Source of the DNA: Xiphophorus maculatus
Lineage: Eukaryota > Chordata > Actinopteri > Cyprinodontiformes > Poeciliidae
Reading direction: 5' to 3'
NCBI RefSeq assembly: GCF_002775205.1
Contig: NC_036456.1
Span: forward strand, 18,317,463 to 18,381,462
Length of the DNA stretch: 64,000 nt
Part shown: positions 47,001-56,873 of the stretch, piece by piece
Layout of the letters: the number at the start of each line of letters is the position of its first letter
Numbering within the stretch: position 1 is the first letter of the stretch
Program-made: the position numbers and the translations under genes
Notes under the pieces: model-generated
Seen by the model: only the letters and a program-made list of their open reading frames with translations
Database searches by the model: none
What the model was told of the DNA's origin: nothing

Positions 47001-50000
47001 GTTGACATTTTTTCTCTAATAACTAGTTTATCAAGTGAATTTGATTATTAGGACCAGATTTCTTCGCGGTAAGAAGCAAATGTTTTCATATTGTTCCCTA
47101 ATTTGGAGAAATACAGAGTTCAAACCGTATTAGTTTAGTTTTAACAATGATTTTAGGCAAATCAATGTATTTATTCCCTGGATAATTACAGGAATACATT
47201 GATTTAATTAAATCATTGAAGAAAAATGCTCCATATTTTATCTTTGGTGTCACTCTGGACCGAACAGATGGGCTGAATGGGCAGCAGTGCACACGCTCTG
47301 TCAGACGAAGAAGCTGTTGCATTGCAGGTAAGAATAAAAATCTATCTTCAGCCCCGTTTTCAGTTTCCAAGCAACTCCAGCTGGTGTTGGTCATCTCTAA
47401 TGCTGATACCAGCCTGTGTTCAAGGAAAAACTGATAAGTCATGCAACGACTGTTCACTAAGTCATCATTAATTCACCGGCCAGCTTAAACTGCTCATCTA
47501 AAGGCACTATTTAGATCTCTGGTTTAAAAAGAGACTGTTTTTTTTTAATCGCATTATTTTTCTCTCTCTCTTTGTGGTTTTCTGGGTTTTTAACTGCTGA
47601 ATAAGGTAATATTCTGGAGATTGCTTCCACCACCATGCGTGATCTGATCTCTAATCTGATTGTTTTTTTCTTTTAAAGTATCATATAATCTGTTTTCTAT
47701 TAACCCTGAGGCTTCATTAGTTCATGCAGAGGAGGAGGTTTGACTCTAATATCTTCTAAACAGTAGAAGCATATTTTTAGGTTACTCTATGTTTTGTTGC
47801 ACTGCACCAAATTTTAAGGTGCTGCCCATCCCTGCAACTTTTGCAAAAGAGCAATTTCTTTTTTCATGTTGCTATTATTGAGACTTTTTTTAAGCAGAAA
47901 GCAGCACATTGGATCGTTCCTCCACTTTCCTTCCACCCCATTTTCACACCTCTGGGCAGAGCTGCTGGATGCCATAAGCAGCTATATATGTGCTGCAGGC
48001 TTTTCCTGCTCCTCTGGGATCTCTGCTGTCCACTCTCTGCAGCACGCTCCACTTTATCTCTCCCTTCCATCCCTCTTCTTGTCATCATGTGTGCAGACTT
48101 TTGCTTCCCTCTTTGTTAGCTCCTGCTCTCCTCTCCATTCTTACTCTTTATCAGTTCATCCAGATGCTCTCTTTTTTTTTTTTTTTTTTTGCCATGCAGG
48201 TTAGATTAGCGCGTGGCGGTCTTTTAAAATTTGTTCTCGATCCACTTTGGACCTATTTCCACATCAGCTGGACCGTTTAATATTCTGGCACCGCTGCAAA
48301 TTGTAGTTTTGGGAATGTTGGCATTCATTAATTGAACTGAAATTTGGGAATTTCTTCTTAAAGCTGCAGTAACTTTTATAAATAAACATTTCTTTACATA
48401 TTTGTTGAAACTGTCACCATGTCGTGACAGAAAAATGAGTTCCTCTGCATTCTCCCAGTGCTAACTAGAAACAGCCAATCAAAGCCAGGAGGCGGGTCTT
48501 AGTGCTGTCAATCACTCTCTGTGGCTGCGATGAGATTGATCTTTTGACAGGTTATCTCACAACATACCGACACGACATGGGGACACTTTTAGAAAATACC
48601 AAAAAATAAATATATATACAGTATATACTTTTATAAAAATTACATATTGGAGCTTTAAATAGTTAAATAAAAGTCTGCAATATTTTTATTCAATTAATCA
48701 ATTAATTGTCAGAATAACCAATAGAATAATCAATTACTAAAATAATCGTTAGTTGAGTTACGCATCTATAGTATAATTTTTAAAAACATAAATATGTGGT
48801 GCTGCTTATGCTTTACAAGCTTTAGAGAATGTTAACTTTGTGTGCAAGAAAATGTCTCTTCCTTAAACGGATAAGTGGAAAAAATTTCCTCCAAGACACA
48901 AAGGCAGGATGTTATCCTGAATTATGTCTCTCTTGATTATCTGACATGTCGGCTGCATGATAAAGATGATTTAGTTAAAACGTTGGACTGAATATTTCCA
49001 TAATCCTTACAAGAGCCTTTGTATTGTAATATTATCAGTTATTACAGTTTTGTCCTATTCAATACTGATACTAAAAGTGCTGTTTTGTTTTCTATTTATG
49101 GATAAGGACGGGCGGGGACAAGTTTAGAGGAACACTGAATTAAAAATTACAGCTCTGGAAAAAAATTAAGAGACCACTTAGAATGACCAGTTTCTGATTT
49201 TTCTTTTTATAGGTATATGTTTGAGTAAAATGAACATTGTTCTTTTTTTATTCTACGAACTACTGACAACATGTCTCTGAGATTCCATGTGAAAATTTAA
49301 TATTTATTTTCAAAACATTTGTTTTGAGAAATGGCTAAAATAACAAAAAGATGCTGTGCTTTCAGACCTCAAATAATGAAAAGAAAACAAGTTTATACTC
49401 ATTTAGAAACAACAATACTAGTGTTTTAACTCAGGAAGAGTTCAGGAATCAATATTTGGTGGAAAAACCAGGAGGTTTTCTATGATGTTCAGTTCAATGG
49501 GCTCTTAATTTTTTTTTCCAGAGCTCTGTGAAGCATCCAAACAACAATGAAAATGATTTTCATCACTGTAACTAAAGTCAAGAAACAAATCCAGTTACAG
49601 TTACAATGATTATCTTATTACGGTTATCTTACCATCATTATTATCATTAGTTTTCTCTTTCTCTGTTTTTTTACATTTGTTTATTGGTATATAACACAAA
49701 TTAAGAAGAATTTATAGGTGCACATTGGCAAGGAGTTGGTAAATATTCTAATGCTCTACGTCCAGTTGTCATGATAATTATTATTATGATCCGTAGAGTT
49801 TATTGTCTTGTTATGAGTTAGTTTGTAACCATTTTGTCTATGTAATATAATATATTTATTGGCTCTTTAGCCCCAGTATATTGAACAGGCACATGACTAT
49901 TATAACATGGTTTTATTTTAAAAAATTTGATAATTATTGAGTCAGTAAAATTGAGATAAAGGGTGGGATTAAATAAGTTTTCACTTCTTTCTGCTCCTTT

Positions 50001-50506
50001 TCAAAGATAAAATTAGTGGTAAACAAATAATGTTGTTCTTGGATATGTATGCACATGTTTTCTCTGTCCTACTGATCGCTTGTTTTCTTGTTTTTAAAAA
50101 CCTGTTCAAAATAAATACATAAAAAAAATGGAGCTAATAACACCTGCGCATAATTATGTTTATGACCCAAATGTTTTAAGTTTTGCTTTGTCTGTGTAGT
50201 CAAAACACAAAAGGGTTGAAAAGTTTAATAAATATATATTAAAAAAAACTACTAAATTTATCCCAACTCATTCAATCACTCCAACCTTTGACCTTCCTGC
50301 TAGTCTTACCATCTTTATGGCCTCTGGGTAGAGAGGCTCGATGAGGACTCCTCTACTAGTGGCCACGCTCTCCACCAGCTCGTTAAGCGCCGCACGTTTG
50401 ATCTCCTTTCCCTTCAGGTCGGCCACGCAGTCCAGGAAGTCAAACAGCACGCAGCACTGCTGCAGCTTCTTGCAGAACAGGTCGTGTAGCTCTGCCACCG
50501 GGGCGT
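30346..50506 (-). CDS. ppp2r5b: PP2A regulatory subunit B56-beta (PPP2R5B), 5' partial, coding exons 2-13
   Basis: B56 subunits bind the PP2A core enzyme and choose substrates, mainly through a groove that reads LxxIxE motifs. Coding exons on the minus strand: 50506-50310, 45645-45544, 45022-44930, 43978-43848, 42934-42875, 38314-38206, 33781-33728, 33410-33360, 33277-33158, 33007-32880, 31610-31509 and 30574-30346. They make 458 residues plus stop, and every phase fits. The HEAT-repeat core is recognisable: [97 protein letters not shown] and [12 protein letters not shown] point to the beta isoform rather than epsilon. The acidic C-terminal tail (about 50 residues after DLWRGLEE) differs from human. 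The N-terminal exon (about 65 residues in human) is absent, presumably beyond 64000. Confidence 0.96.
30575..31508 (-). other. ppp2r5b last intron, with TTCC tract
   Basis: GTGAGT donor at 31508, GGCCAG acceptor ending at 30575. About a third of it is the pyrimidine tract listed at 30737-31075. Nothing else is recognised. Confidence 0.9.
30737..31075. repeat. (TTCC)n polypyrimidine tract (GGAA on the gene strand)
   Basis: Degenerate CTTCCTTCC repeats with CTTTC and TGTCC variants over ~340 bases. The transcript strand is polypurine (GGAAGGAA), which explains the lysine/arginine/glutamate-rich ORFs on the minus strand here. These ORFs are composition artefacts, not genes. Confidence 0.95.
31611..32879 (-). 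other. ppp2r5b intron with TTCTGAGATTAAA repeats
   Basis: GTACGG donor at 32879, CTCCTCCAG acceptor ending at 31611. From about 32160 to 32690 the sequence is built from diverged AATTCTGAGATTAAA-type units. No gene is seen. Confidence 0.85.
32160..32690. repeat. degenerate TTCTGAGATTAAA tandem repeat
   Basis: Units such as AAATTCTGAGATTAAACTTC, GAATTCTGAGACAAAAACC and AAAATTCTGAGATTAAAGCA recur. It is low complexity and AT-rich. Confidence 0.65.
34502..34800. mobile_element. palindromic MITE, copy 1
   Basis: ACTGCAAAAACACAAACTCT TACC at the left, and a large internal inverted repeat around CCACTGGCAGATTATTTCAC and its complement AGTGAAATAATCTGCCAGTG. Same family as 39011-39400 and 59601-59860. 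The right terminus is eroded. Confidence 0.7.
34969..35009. repeat. compound (TA)n(GA)n(TA)n microsatellite
   Basis: TATATATATATATATATA is followed by AGAGAGAGAGAGAGAGAG and ATATATAT. Confidence 0.9.
37113..37135. repeat. (CA)n microsatellite
   Basis: About eleven CA units. Confidence 0.9.
39011..39400. mobile_element. palindromic MITE, copy 2 (complete)
   Basis: It starts ACACTGCAAAAACACAAACG and ends GATTTAGTTTTTGCAGTGT, so the termini are inverted. The two halves mirror each other: TAGTCTAGTTTCTTGTGCAA against TTGTGCTATAAACTGGAC; GACAAAAC/TTACAAGTAAC motifs appear on both sides. It is 390 bp with no ORF. This is the most complete of three copies. Confidence 0.8.
40531..41570. mobile_element. 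1 kb element with diverged terminal inverted repeats
   Basis: ATGGACCTTACCA at 40531 is mirrored by TGGTAAGGTCCAT ending at 41570. Further inward both ends share ACGTGACC/ACGTGGTCATG-like and CTCACAAACA motifs in inverted order, giving TIRs of roughly 80-90 bases. There is no transposase ORF, so it is non-autonomous. Superfamily unknown. Confidence 0.55.
42935..43847 (-). other. ppp2r5b intron (0.9 kb)
   Basis: GTACGA donor at 43847, GATATCTAG acceptor ending at 42935. AT-rich; nothing recognised. Confidence 0.85.
43979..44929 (-). other. ppp2r5b intron with minisatellite
   Basis: GTAATCC donor at 44929, GTTTGCAG acceptor ending at 43979. It is dominated by a minisatellite (44330-44720). 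The minisatellite is bracketed by diverged Tc1-type terminal sequences at about 44205-44300 and, inverted, 44800-44885. Confidence 0.85.
44330..44720 (+). repeat. minisatellite, ~43 bp unit, about 8 diverged copies
   Basis: Unit roughly TTAGCTTCTGCTAAATACTG plus TATTGGTGTAGCACTTTAGCA C. Starts of successive copies can be read near 44328, 44367, 44410, 44453, 44495, 44538, 44577 and 44620. Copies alternate between ...AAATACTGTATTGGTG and ...TATACTGTGTTAGTG forms, suggesting a higher-order two-unit repeat of about 85 bp. Confidence 0.8.
45023..45543 (-). other. ppp2r5b intron (0.5 kb)
   Basis: GTACGCC donor at 45543, CTTCCCCAG acceptor ending at 45023. No feature recognised. Confidence 0.85.
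45830..45975 (+). mobile_element. SINE 3' fragment with GGAT tail, copy 1 (5'-truncated)
   Basis: CTGCGACAGACTGGCGACCT GTCCAGGGTG leads to AAAATGGATGGATGGATGG. This is the 3' half of the element that follows immediately, lacking the tRNA-like head. Confidence 0.7.
45980..46315 (+). mobile_element. tRNA-like SINE with GGAT tail, copy 2
   Basis: The head has CACAGTGGCGCTGTTGGTGG (A-box-like) and GAGTTCGATTCCCGG, a good match to the tRNA B-box. The body ends in the same GGCGACCTGTCCAGGGTGAC and AAAATGGATGGATGGATGG as copy 1. Polymerase III origin is inferred from the B-box. It is not a functional tRNA gene. Confidence 0.7.
48358..48658 (+). mobile_element. TTAA-flanked MITE, copy 1
   Basis: TTAA at 48358-48361 and 48655-48658 bracket an element whose ends mirror each other: AGCTGCAGTAACTTTTATAA at the left, TTTATAAAAATTACATATTGG AGCT at the right. 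The interior carries CCAATCAAAGCCAGGAGGCG and CTGTCAATCACTCTCTGTG. No ORF. The duplicate is at 53450-53745. Confidence 0.7.
49149..49529. mobile_element. non-autonomous Tc1/mariner-like element
   Basis: ACAGCTCTGGAAAAAAATTAA GAG at 49149 is mirrored by CTCTTAATTTTTTTTTCCAG AGCTCTGT ending at 49529. The interior (GTATATGTTTGAGTAAAATG, AACTCAGGAAGAGTTCAGGA) matches a common fish repeat I recall. 381 bp, no transposase. Confidence 0.75.
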
Positions 50507-51892
50507 CTGGGAGAACCATGGGTGGGAGGAAACACAGAGAGAGGAAAACGTTAAAAGCCAGAAAAGGTTATGAAAGTCGGCTAAATCCATTCCCAAAAGG
50601 AGCGCTGTGTGTTTGAAAATAAACTGTCTGACAAAGTGGGAGCGTGAGAAAAAAGAGCTCCAGCACACGAGTTGCACAGGTTTCTACTTCTCTCTCTCGG
50701 GTGATGAGGGAAGGAGAGTGAGAATGTTACTCTACAAACACAGACAGGGGATGGGATTCGTGCACAAACACGGCGAGTCCCAACATCTGTCACAAACATT
50801 CAAAACACCTGGTTCGTTGCACTGAACCAACCTGCTGGCTGCAGACACAATAAAACCATCAAAAACTCAGATTTTCACACAGACAGTGGAAACTCAGGGA
50901 TTACATATCACACACAGTGAAATCTGAGTTGATTCCAGGAGCCTGGGAGTGTGAAAGTTATCAGCTCAGCTTGTTAGGCATCACACAAAACCAAATAACT
51001 GCACACGGAGTTACAGGCAATATTACAGGACATGACAACAACAAATAAGACTCATTTGCTCTTTATCAACTGCACAACTATGACTGCATTTACTCTGTTC
51101 GATTGGGAACGAAAGCTGAAACGTTTGTTACATTTATAATGCTGGTGCGTTTTGTTTTCATTCAGCACTGTGTCAAGCGATCCCAACCCTGTGAGGAACC
51201 TGTTCCCCTCCTCGCCTGTGGTGGCGCTGCACCAAGAACCACTGAAGGGAACGCCATGGAAATCTCTGAAGAACACACTGAGCACAGTTTCCTTCTTCAT
51301 AAAATGTAAACAGAAATGGAGTAGCATCAGATTTTAACGGATGGAGGATTTCTCTTGTCTTTGACAAAACGACCACGAGCCAAGTCATGAAAAGTTGTAA
51401 TTATTTTATGCTCCAGTCATTATGAACCAACAGCTCTGAACAAATGGGGTTTTAGCTTTGATTTAAAAGAACGCAGTGTTTCAGCGTTTCTGCAGTTTTC
51501 TGGGCGTTTGTCCAGGAAACAAACGTCTGGGCAAACTAAACTGAACAAACTAAATTCAAACATTTAGTTTAGCTAAATGTTTTGCTCAGAATTCAGCAAA
51601 CAAACTTCCCAACTAAATATTTAATCTGCAAGTGAAATATTTATCTAGTGAATTAAATATTTAGTTTGGAACTATGTGACATTTATAAGTGTATGAGCAA
51701 CATGGCAAAAATATGACTTTGAAAAATTAATCTTGTTTTTTCTCAACAGACTGTTAATATTTATACAGTGTAACTTTACAAACGGCACCTCGTAGTTAGC
51801 ATTTCTGCAAGGCCAAACTAATGCTAACGTCACCATGCTAACATGCAGACAGCAACTACGGAAACCTGATGATTGTGAAGATAATAAGTTTA

Positions 51893-51950
51893 GAATAGAA
51901 TAGAATTCAACTTTATTGTCATTGCACTGTCACAAGTATTTAGTAGTTTG
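51893..51950 (+). repeat. retroelement-tail-like fragment
   Basis: AATAGAATAGAATTCAACTT TATTGTCATTGCACTGTCAC matches the 3' tail found on many fish interspersed repeats, from memory. A fragment only. Confidence 0.45.
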
Positions 51951-53449
51951 CTGGTTGGGCCTGAAGCTTGTTTGGTTCTGCCTCGGCCTGCATTTCAGAT
52001 TTATATCTTAATCCAGATTTGGGTTGCAGGAGAAAAAAGGAATCTAAATAATGACTTGTTGACACAAAGATGATAATATTTTAGCTAAATTGTTTTACCC
52101 CAATATGAAGCAGTAAAGCAGCTACTAAAAGCACAAAAGATAAAGGAAGTCCTTCTCCACAGACAGACACAGGAGGATGTATGACATTTCATACCGTCTG
52201 AGGAAATACAACCATTAAAGACACTGGTTTTAACAGGGAACAGTAAATCCTAAATAGATTATTTTCCTCTTTTTGGAACAAAACTAAACAGTTCATGAGT
52301 CGCTTACTGGGCCAACTGAGCATTGGAAGAGAGAAGAGCCGAGGTTTTTACCCGCAGACAGAATCACAGGAGGAGAGGATTAAATTTAACCCGTCTTAAC
52401 CTGCAGGTGTAGAGGGGGCCTGGAGCCCCTCCACTCCCAGACCCTCTCATCTCCTCTGGGCTCACCTGGCCATCTGTTCCCATTGCTATGGAGTCAAACA
52501 GGAAAAAAACTAAAAGTGTGAGGAGTTAGGAAATCAGTTACAGCAACGGGAATAAATGATCACTAGAAAAACTAAATCCACCCTTACTACTCCTGGATTT
52601 AGGAGGGAAATTAGTAGATAATTAAAAATATTGTATGTTTTTAATTGAATATACTTCTATTATAAGTGCAGCATTTGTAGTTCTCTGGATCTAAAGGATG
52701 TAAAGAACAACACAAAGAGATTTTGTTTTGTTTTCTTCCAAAATCAGTAATCGGTTTTAAAAACACATCTACACAAATTTCCAGAAATGTTTTTAATCCA
52801 CAGACACACAAAGGCCAGTAAGTGGCGCTAAACATGGAGTCCAGGAGATGATGCACTTAAATCCTCCACACAACGTTAGCAGTAAATACAACAAGAGAGC
52901 AAAAATGGAGAACAGAGAGTGAGAGTTTATGGCTGAAATGATTAATCGTGATGATTATTGAAATAATTGTCAACTAATGTAGTAAGTGGAGTATACAGAC
53001 TCAAGAGAAGGTTATTTACTAAAGAGAAGCGATTAACCCAAAACTGTACAGAATATCTACACATTTTTCATTTAAGATAAAAAAATCCTTTTATTTAATA
53101 AGTTTTAGGCAGAACTTCACAAGTGTTTTAGTTTTAGCATCACCTGGTTCAAATTCTGCCAAAATCTTTATTTATAAGGAACTTTTCCTGTCAAAGTATT
53201 AATTAGTTAAAAAAAAAATCAACAGATCGGTCCTACAGTGTATTGATGTTAAGAGAAGCAGAAAAGGCTGAACTTTTTACATGTTGATTTTGGAAGCATT
53301 ATTTTAGCTGCATCCTTTACTACAAAGGATCAAATGTACACTAAAGAAATGCTGTTATTGCATTTCATGGAATACAACATTTAAATATTAATTCAATTAT
53401 TTTATATGCATTTTTTTTCATATACTTCTAGAATTGCATAAAAAAGACT

Positions 53450-53745
53450 TCAAGCTACAGTAACTTTTTAAAAAATATTTATTTTACATATTTGGTGAAA
53501 CTGCCACCATGTCATGACAGTTTGTTATGCTCCTCTGTCTTCTCCCAGTGCTAACTAGAAACAACCAATCAGAGCCAGGAGGCGGGTCCTAGCGCTGTCA
53601 ATCACTCTCTGTGTGGCTGCGCAGGAGGTGGAGGAGATAGATCCTTTAACGGATTATCTGTCTCATAACATACCGTCGCAACCTGGGGACAGTTTTAACA
53701 AATATGTAAAATAAATATATATACTTTTAAAAAAGTTACTTAAGT
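53450..53745 (+). mobile_element. TTAA-type MITE, copy 2
   Basis: It matches 48358-48658 in order: AAGCTACAGTAACTTTTTAA, GAAACTGCCACCATGTCATG, CCAATCAGAGCCAGGAGGCG, CTGTCAATCACTCTCTGTG, AAATAAATATATATACTTTT. Same orientation, about 5.1 kb away. The flanking TTAA is not intact at the left. Confidence 0.7.
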
Positions 53746-53879
53746 GGTTATATGAAAAATCTGCAAAATGAGCCAATATTTTTATCCAGTTAATTGATAA
53801 ATTGTCAGAATAATCGATTACAAAAATAATCATTATTTGAGTTGCGGATCTATAAGAAAAAACATCAATATGCTGTTTA

Positions 53880-54230
53880 GCATGGTGGTGGCAGGGTGGT
53901 GATCTGGGCTTGTTCTGCAGTAATTCTCACTGAATCAAGCATTAATCGACTCTGCAGGGAGTCCATCTTAAGCCCAAACTGGGTCACGAGGATAACGACC
54001 CGGAACCCTGCAACAAAAAGAATCAATGTGTTGTCACGGCCTAGTCAAAGTCCAGACATTAACTTGATTGAAATGCTATGATGGGAGCTGTAAGGCAGAA
54101 GATAAATAAATATCTGCAAATGTAAATGAACTGAAGCGTTGATTGCAAAGGAAAAAGTGACCAAAACAGCTGCAAACATTTCCAAGCTGAAGTCAGAATC
54201 TGATCTTTGATCATCACTGTTTGACTTCAG
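53880..54230 (+). pseudogene. Tc1-like transposase relic, C-terminal (DDE) part
   Basis: GGTGGTGGCAGGGTGGTGAT CTGGGCTTG and the frame KRINVLSRPSQSPDINLIEM correspond to the Tc1 transposase segment around the second catalytic Asp (PSQSPDLNPIE). The reading frame ends in TGA at 54079, right after EML, where functional copies continue with a Trp. Dead, and only the C-terminal region survives. Confidence 0.75.
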
Positions 54231-56656
54231 TCACTGAAAGGTTCATTTATCTAACGATTTAAAGTCCAGATATTAGGTCTCTTTTATCTCTCGGTTGTCG
54301 ACATGGATTTTTTTTGTTTGCCACTCGGTGAGTCACTGAAAAGTTCCAGTTTGTTCCTGAACTGCAGCCAATTTTGAGTGACTGGACACAAAAACTGGCA
54401 GCAAAGTTCCCTCTGTTTCCCAACAAACTTACTTATTTCACCACCGACACGTCTTTACGTTAGATTGAGAACTTCACGCTCCACTTCTCTGTTTTTGTTT
54501 TAATCTTTCTTCTTCCTTTGTCTTTTCTGCTTTTTTCTCCCCAGACTGTGAAGGTGAAATGTAGGCCTCACTAAATGTGGAGTAAACGATCGTATGAAAG
54601 AAGAAAATAAAATAAAGAACTGAAAACTGCATTTGCATTGAGAGGTAAGAGAACAAATGTGGGTAAGAAGGTGAAGGACAAGAAGGCGAAAAACCCTAAA
54701 AAACTGAGGAGAAAATAGAAAAATGAGTCTCTGTTTTTTAACAACTTAATGTTTAACGACCAAGCCTCATGTTTTATCACAATGCAAATGTAGTTGTTAC
54801 TCCACTAACTGCACAACTAGGCACTCACTGTCAGTTTTACAACGGTTCAGTTTTATATTTCTCTTTGTTTCAGCTCAATTAAAGAAAATCACAGCACTCA
54901 GCAAAGGTAAACCACCTACGCCTGATTCCCAGCAGACTCAGGAAGAGAGTAGGCGTACAAAAATTAACTCCAATTCAGAAAACAAACGACTCCATTAGGT
55001 AATTTTAGAAATTGTTCTTTTCTTGCACCTTTTCTTCACAAACAGATATTGGAAACCGCTGAGACATTTTTTTTATTTTTTTTTTAGATAATTTTCAACA
55101 ATCTAAGACAAATTCATGAATTTAAAGTTGGGAACAAGCAAAACATTTCAAAAAGTTGGAGATATAATTGGAAGGTAAGTCTAGAAAATCTGCCAACATG
55201 TCAGTGAAAAAACTTAAAGATGGAGTGCAGCTCGCTGCTTTTAGCTACATTAAAGAGTTTATTTTAAATCCATCAATACTGCTTTATAAAGCTGGAGAAT
55301 CCAGATAAATAGGCAAAAGCAACAGCGTAAAAAAAATAAAATAATCTATTTTAAATTTACAGTGCCTTCCTCAATTACTGATACATTTTGTAAAAAGACT
55401 TTCAAATTACTTGTCGCTCTGGAGACTTGGCATCAGGACGCAGCTCCTGCTGCTGAAGTCTGCTTGCAACAAAACCAAGAAAAAAAATACAAACGTGGAT
55501 GAAAAAGTACGTTGAAAAAGGAGAGTGGATGAAAATCAGAGTAAAACTTTGTGCACATAGAACAATTACTGCACAACAACCCAAAAGTCACTTCCTAATT
55601 AAATACTGTGGGGATCATTAGACCTGACGATGTCAGCAGCTCTAAAATGAAACCAGTTTTGGTCTCGTCACAACATTTCAAGCCGTGTGACAAGTAATTA
55701 AAAAAGCCACCTCAGCATTGTGGTGAAATAAGGCTTACACAGGAGACCCGATGTGTTGTTTTGTTCTTATAAGGAACGCAGTGCACTGCAGTCGATAATA
55801 ATGACCTTCCTATGTGAAACACACACTGCGAACAGAACCACAGCCGGCCGGCCGATCAAGTGGACAACACTATTTTTATTTTTAACCTTGATTTTACACC
55901 TGATAGATTCTATAGACCTCACACTTACTGCAACACAGCCTATCCAATAAATTAGACTATGAGCTCTGCTGAGGCTCGTTTGTCAAATTAAAATTACTTT
56001 TACACAGGTATTACTAATGTTTTTCATTAATTAAGCCCTCATTTCTTTGTTAAGATTGTTTTTATTGGTCTTCATTTGTTTCAGTAGAAAGGGTACAGGC
56101 CTGTACTATTCATTGAACTATTCATTGAAATGAACTATTCATTGAAATAGTTCATTTCAATGAATGAACTATTGAAATGTTCATTCATTTCACAAATTCA
56201 ATTCAGTGAAACACAATATATAGACTAGTTGCTCACAGGTTGATGTTTTAATGCCTTTATTTTTGGAAATAACTGTTAAATACATGATCTCAGTCTAAGT
56301 GTTGTTAAACCAGTGTTGACATAAAAAACTATCACAAGTTTTTTTTAACATAGTAGGTACTCATTTTTGATTGACATATCGTTTAGCTGTTAGCTGTCCT
56401 GCTAGGTTGTTAAACTGATGTAGGCTAAATGCGAATGGTTACCATTTAGGTATTAAATAACAGTTAACATAGCCTACAGTTAATAATTAGCCAACTGTTA
56501 GCTAACAGTTAGCTAACAGATAGCTACACGCTAACTGTTAGCTAACTGCTGAACTGTTAACTAGTAGTGCTAACTAGCAGCTATAGATTATGCTAAATAT
56601 CATTTATAGCTCATCTATAACAGTTAATTAGCTGACAGCTAGCTATTAACTGCTAG

Positions 56657-56873
56657 CAGTTAATAGCTAAATATTAACTAAGAGGTAATATTTAATATTT
56701 AGATATTAGTTAGCTCTATCAGTTAACATTTCAGCAGTCAGTTAGCAGTTAATAGTTAGCAGTTAGTTAACAGCTAATTAACTGTTAACTAACTGCTGGA
56801 ATGTGAACTGATAGAGATAACTGATATCTAAATATTAAATATTACCTCCTAGTTAATATTTAGCTATTAACTG
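56657..56873. repeat. long imperfect inverted repeat (~80 nt arms)
   Basis: The left arm 56657-56737 and right arm 56794-56873 are reverse complements with about seven mismatches (for example TTAATAGCTAAATATTAACT against AGTTAATATTTAGCTATTAA). The loop is 56 bases. It sits inside ~500 bases of AGTTAGCTAAC/TTAACTGTTA repeats (56390-56900). Confidence 0.85.

Larger units (their letters stand above)
45646..50309 (-). other. ppp2r5b intron (4.7 kb), repeat-rich
   Basis: GTAAGA donor at 50309, TTTTTTCCAG acceptor ending at 45646. It contains two SINE copies (45830-46315), a composite MITE copy (48358-48790) and a TIR element (49149-49529). The ORFs at 47841-48280 are in CT-rich unique sequence without recognisable homology. 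Confidence 0.8.

Noticed and set aside
47841-48280. Overlapping ORFs of 92-112 residues
   Set aside because: CT-rich intronic sequence on the strand opposite ppp2r5b, frames overlap each other and none resembles a known family.
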